Assembly: GCA_019689975.1 (NCBI GenBank)
Contig: JADGGK010000006.1
Location: 1-64,000, forward strand
DNA from: Pseudolabrys sp.
GTDB taxonomy: Bacteria > Pseudomonadota > Alphaproteobacteria > Rhizobiales > Xanthobacteraceae
Reading direction: 5' to 3'
Length of the DNA: 64,000 nt
Below, one piece after another: positions 60,390 through 64,000 of the stretch (its first letter is position 1; the number at the start of each line of letters is the position of its first letter). The notes under the pieces are model-generated. The model saw only the letters and a program-made list of their open reading frames with translations, did no database searches and was not told where the DNA came from. A program made the position numbers and the translations under genes.

Positions 60390-61433
60390 ATGCGTGCGCT
60401 GACAGTCGAGCCCGGGCGGCCCCATTCGATCGATCTTGAAGACGTTCCTCACCCGCCTGCAAGCGATGGCAATCTGTTGGTCCGCGCCTTGGCGCTCGGC
60501 ATTTGCGGCACGGATCGGGAAATTGTCGCCGGGAGCTACGGCTGGGCGCCGTCGGGCGCGCGACGCCTGATCCTCGGTCACGAGTCGCTCGGCCAGGTGG
60601 AGGCGGCGCCGGAAGGCAGCGGATTCCGGCGCGGCGATCTCGTCGTCGGCATCGTGCGCCGGCCCGACCCGGTGCCGTGCGCCGCATGCGCGGCCGGCGA
60701 ATGGGACATGTGCCGCAACGGGCGCTATACCGAACGCGGAATCAAGCAACGCCACGGCTATGGCGCCGAACAATTCCGGCTGGAGAGCGACTTCGCGGTC
60801 AAGCTCGATCCGCGGCTCGGCATCCTCGGCGTGCTGCTCGAGCCCACCAGCGTCGTGGCCAAGGCTTGGGATCATGTCGAGCGCATCGGAAAGCGCAGCG
60901 CGTCCTGGCAACCGCGGGTTGCGTTGATCACGGGGGCGGGGCCGGTGGGCCTGCTTGCGGCGCTCATCGGCAAGCAGCGCGGACTCGACGTCCACATCCT
61001 CGACCGCGTGACGGGCGGCCCGAAGCCGCAGCTCGCGCGTGATCTTGGCGCCGTCTATCACGTCGGCGACCTCGGCGCGCTCGCGCCCGACGTGGTCATC
61101 GAATGCACCGGCGCGGGTAACGTCGTGCTGGACGCGTTGCGCCGTGCCGCGCCGCAGGGCATCGTCTGCCTTGCCGGCGTGTCCTCGGGCGGCCACAAGC
61201 TCAGCTTCGACGTCGGCGACCTTAACCGCACGATGGTGCTGGAGAACAGCCTGGTGTTCGGCTCCGTCAACGCCAATCGGCGCCATTACGTCGCCGCTGC
61301 GGAGGCGCTCGCCAAAGCGGACAAGGATTGGCTCGCGCGTCTCATCAGCCGCCGGGTTCCGCTTGCTCGCTGGCGCGAAGCCTTCGAGGTCCGTTCCGAC
61401 GACGTCAAGGTAGTGCTCGATTTTGCCGCCTAG
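60390..61433 (+). CDS. Glucose 1-dehydrogenase-like zinc-dependent dehydrogenase
   Basis: GICGTDREIVAGSYGWAPSGARRLILGHESLGQV...CAACAAGEWDMCRNGRYTERGIKQRHGYGAE. Confidence 0.9.
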   Translation: MRALTVEPGRPHSIDLEDVPHPPASDGNLLVRALALGICGTDREIVAGSYGWAPSGARRLILGHESLGQVEAAPEGSGFRRGDLVVGIVRRPDPVPCAACAAGEWDMCRNGRYTERGIKQRHGYGAEQFRLESDFAVKLDPRLGILGVLLEPTSVVAKAWDHVERIGKRSASWQPRVALITGAGPVGLLAALIGKQRGLDVHILDRVTGGPKPQLARDLGAVYHVGDLGALAPDVVIECTGAGNVVLDALRRAAPQGIVCLAGVSSGGHKLSFDVGDLNRTMVLENSLVFGSVNANRRHYVAAAEALAKADKDWLARLISRRVPLARWREAFEVRSDDVKVVLDFAA

Positions 61434-61458
61434 CGGCGATAGCGGAAAGACGAAAACC

Positions 61459-63315
61459 ATGTCCGCGCGTATCGAAGACTATGCGCTGATCGGGGATCTC
61501 GCGACCGCCGCACTGGTGGCGCGCGACGGTTCGATCGATTGGCTGTGCTGGCCCGGCTTCGATTCGGACGCATGTTTCGCTGCGCTCCTGGGGACGCCGG
61601 AGCATGGCCGCTGGCGCATCGCGCCCAAGCAACCCGCCGTTCGCGTCACGCGCCGCTACCGCCCCAACACGCTGATCCTCGAAACGACGTTCGAGACGGC
61701 GGATGGCGCCGTCACCCTCGTCGACTTCATGCCGCCCCGCGCCCTCCCGCGGCAGGACGGCGAGTCGCATCTGGTGCGCATCGTGGCCGGCACCCGCGGC
61801 CGAATCGCCATGCACAGCGAGCTCGTGTTGCGCTTCGGCTATGGTGCAACCGTGCCCTGGGTCACGCGCGTCGATGACAGCACGATACGGGCCGTTGCGG
61901 GTCCCGATATGGTCGCGTTGCGCTCGGCAGTGCGCATGCGCGGCGAGAATTTCAAGACCGTCGCCGATTTCACGGTCACGGCCGGCGAGCGCCTCGCATT
62001 CGTGCTATCTTACGCACGCTCCTATCACCCGTTGCCGGAACCGATCGACGCGGAGGCGCAGTGCAAGGCCACCGAGTCCTTCTGGACCGGCTGGATCGGC
62101 AAGAACGTCATTTCCTGTCCGTGGGACGATGCCGTCTGCCGCTCGCTGATCACGCTCAAGGCGCTCACGGACGTGCGGACCGGCGGCATGGTCGCCGCGC
62201 CGACCACGTCATTGCCGGAGCAGATCGGCGGTCCGCGCAACTGGGATTATCGGTTCTGCTGGTTGCGCGACGCAACCTTCACGCTGCTCGCGTTGATGAA
62301 CGCCGGCTATTACGAGGAAGCGCGCATGTGGCGCGACTGGCTGATGCGCGCCGCGGCCGGAAGCCCGCGTCAGATCCAGATCATGTACGGCATCCGCGGC
62401 GAACGGCGGCTCAGCGAGTGGGAAGTGCCCTGGTTGCCCGGCTACGAGAATTCCCGGCCGGTGCGCGTGGGCAATGCGGCGCACAGCCAGCGACAACTCG
62501 ATATCTTCGGCGAGGTCATGGATGCCCTGCATCAGGCGCGCCAGGGCGGGCTCGGCCTGGTCGAGGCGGGCTGGGATCTCCAGCGCGAGCTGCTCGCCTA
62601 TCTGGAAACGATCTGGGCGGAGCCCGACGAGGGTATCTGGGAGGTGCGCGGCGGTCGGCAGCATTTCACCTATTCCAAGGTGATGGCCTGGGCTGCTTTC
62701 GACCGCGCGGTGAAAAGCGCCGAAAGCTTCAATCTTCCCGGTCCGGTCGCGCGGTGGCGGGCTTTGCGCGAGCAAATCCATGTCGACATCTGTGCGCATG
62801 GCTTCGATCCTGCGTTGGGCGCATTCGTGCGTGCCTATGGCAGCAAGGAGCTCGATGCGAGCCTGCTGCTGCTTCCCGCCGTCGGCTTCCTGCCGCCGCA
62901 GGATCCGCGCATTCGCGCCACCGTGGCGGCGATCGAGGCGCGATTGACGGTGGATGGACTCGTCCTGCGCTACGACACGGCCACCGCCGCGGACGGTCTG
63001 CCGCCCGGGGAGGGCGTCTTTCTCGCCTGCTCCTTCTGGCTTGCCGATGCCTACCTGATGCTCGGCCGCAAGGACGACGCCGTGCGGCTGTTCGAACGGC
63101 TTTTGTCGTTGCGCAACGACGTCGGCCTGCTGAGCGAACAATACGATCCGCGCGAACGGCGTCTCATCGGCAACTTCCCGCAGGCTTTCTCGCACCTTGC
63201 GCTGGTCAATACGGCGAGCAATCTGGGCCACCACCGCAAACCGGCCGAGCAGCGTTCGGCCCGCTCCGTCGATCGCAAGACGGCGCGGCGCCTGGGCGTG
63301 ACGGAAGCGTATTGA
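61459..63315 (+). CDS. Glycoside hydrolase family 15 protein
   Basis: RIEDYALIGDLATAALVARDGSIDWLCWPGFDSDACFAALLG; LPEQIGGPRNWDYRFCWLRDATFTLLALMNAGY. Confidence 0.95.
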   Translation: MSARIEDYALIGDLATAALVARDGSIDWLCWPGFDSDACFAALLGTPEHGRWRIAPKQPAVRVTRRYRPNTLILETTFETADGAVTLVDFMPPRALPRQDGESHLVRIVAGTRGRIAMHSELVLRFGYGATVPWVTRVDDSTIRAVAGPDMVALRSAVRMRGENFKTVADFTVTAGERLAFVLSYARSYHPLPEPIDAEAQCKATESFWTGWIGKNVISCPWDDAVCRSLITLKALTDVRTGGMVAAPTTSLPEQIGGPRNWDYRFCWLRDATFTLLALMNAGYYEEARMWRDWLMRAAAGSPRQIQIMYGIRGERRLSEWEVPWLPGYENSRPVRVGNAAHSQRQLDIFGEVMDALHQARQGGLGLVEAGWDLQRELLAYLETIWAEPDEGIWEVRGGRQHFTYSKVMAWAAFDRAVKSAESFNLPGPVARWRALREQIHVDICAHGFDPALGAFVRAYGSKELDASLLLLPAVGFLPPQDPRIRATVAAIEARLTVDGLVLRYDTATAADGLPPGEGVFLACSFWLADAYLMLGRKDDAVRLFERLLSLRNDVGLLSEQYDPRERRLIGNFPQAFSHLALVNTASNLGHHRKPAEQRSARSVDRKTARRLGVTEAY

Positions 63316-63382
63316 CCGAGTCGCTCCTCGCCGGGAAAAGTGCGCGCGCCGCAATGACGCGGTCAAGCAAGGGAGGCGCGAC

Positions 63383-63724
63383 GTGCTCATCGACCATCGG
63401 ACCTACACCGTTCGACCCGGCACCCTGCCGGACCAGCTCGATCTCTACGGCAAGCTCGGCTATCCGGTGCAGCTCCGCTATCTCGGCGAGCCGCTCTATT
63501 ATCTCGTGGCGGAAAGCGGCGAACTCAACACGCTGGTGCACGGCTGGGTTTATGAGAGCGCCGCCGACCGCGAGGCCAAGCGCGCCAAGATGGCTGCGGA
63601 TCCCGACTGGAAGCGCTACCTCGCCGAGAGCGCGAAGGCGGGCAATGTGGTCAGCCAGCGCAACGTGCTCATGGTGCCGGCACCTTTCGCGCCACCGCTG
63701 AGCATGCCGAAGATCCATCGTTGA
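63383..63724 (+). CDS. NIPSNAP family protein
   Basis: LIDHRTYTVRPGTLPDQLDLYGKLGYPVQLRYLGEPLYYL...DREAKRAKMAADPDWKRYL. Confidence 0.88.
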   Translation: MLIDHRTYTVRPGTLPDQLDLYGKLGYPVQLRYLGEPLYYLVAESGELNTLVHGWVYESAADREAKRAKMAADPDWKRYLAESAKAGNVVSQRNVLMVPAPFAPPLSMPKIHR

Positions 63725-64000
63725 AAAGGCGAAAAGGCTAGGACCCCCGTTTCGTCGCCGGACGCGGGCGCGACAGTTGGTCGTGGGCGGATGCCCGCGG
63801 CCTTGGTGCCAAGAGCGGGCGTGATCGCGCGGCATGGCGGCCGTGCCTGCGCTTGGCGATAGCGGCTGGCCGCGCGCCGGCGGCCCGGTCCAAGGCAAGC
63901 GGAGTTTGCGCGGGGTGATCTTGCTGCTGCCGAGGGGTGACCGGTCATCCGCGGTGCATGCCGCCGCCCGCAGCTCGTTTTCCTCCCGGCCGCGCCTTTG

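Noticed and set aside
58827-61460. 877-aa minus-strand ORF spanning the MFS and glucose dehydrogenase genes
   Set aside because: Covers two better supported genes in other frames; translation is low-complexity Arg/His-rich with no domain.
62061-63701. 546-aa plus-strand ORF over GH15 and NIPSNAP genes
   Set aside because: Alternate frame of GH15; GH15 motifs lie in the other frame.
1-64000. CRISPR arrays, transposons, prophage
   Set aside because: No regularly spaced direct repeats, transposase, integrase or phage structural motifs were recognised by eye.

Overview
High-GC alphaproteobacterial (Rhizobiales-like) chromosomal window, mostly housekeeping. No transposase, integrase, phage gene or CRISPR array was recognised.

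Main blocks, left to right:
(a) ~1.7-10.5 kb: accessory aromatic/organic-acid catabolic region. It holds a decarboxylase-type amidohydrolase, a cupin, two orphan periplasmic binding proteins, an FAD monooxygenase, a FlK-like thioesterase and an MFS transporter. It ends in a decaying patch: an internally deleted MFS gene and a coxG / xanthine-dehydrogenase large-subunit deletion fusion.
(b) tRNA(CAU), probably tRNA-Ile2, at 3239-3315.
(c) trcR (DUF1013), ispH, thrB, rnhA, a peroxiredoxin, a DsbD-like protein, yqgE, and a 7TM-PAS-GGDEF-EAL protein.
(d) DUF1192 gene, then a structured intergenic segment that I read as a small RNA, then rcdA (DUF1465), rpmE and a YajR-like MFS.
(e) A MotA/MotB-like non-flagellar pair, an IMPase, a Sel1 protein, a ThiE-like protein and a TPR-glycosyltransferase.
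(f) fba, pgk, gap, tkt.
(g) DUF4164, zapA, 6S RNA, 5-FTHF cyclo-ligase, ymdB-type gene, yebC, ruvCAB.
(h) ybgC, then a tetR-DUF2852 module with matched operators, then tolQRAB-pal-cpoB-tilS-ftsH.
(i) nnrS, MFS, glucose dehydrogenase, GH15 and NIPSNAP genes.

Most interesting candidates:
1. A CtrA-like box plus three-hairpin sRNA next to rcdA.
2. A TetR/DUF2852 module with matching inverted-repeat operators inside the Tol-Pal region.
3. The gene-decay patch at 8.7-10.5 kb.

All calls come from reading the sequence and translations by eye; no searches were run.
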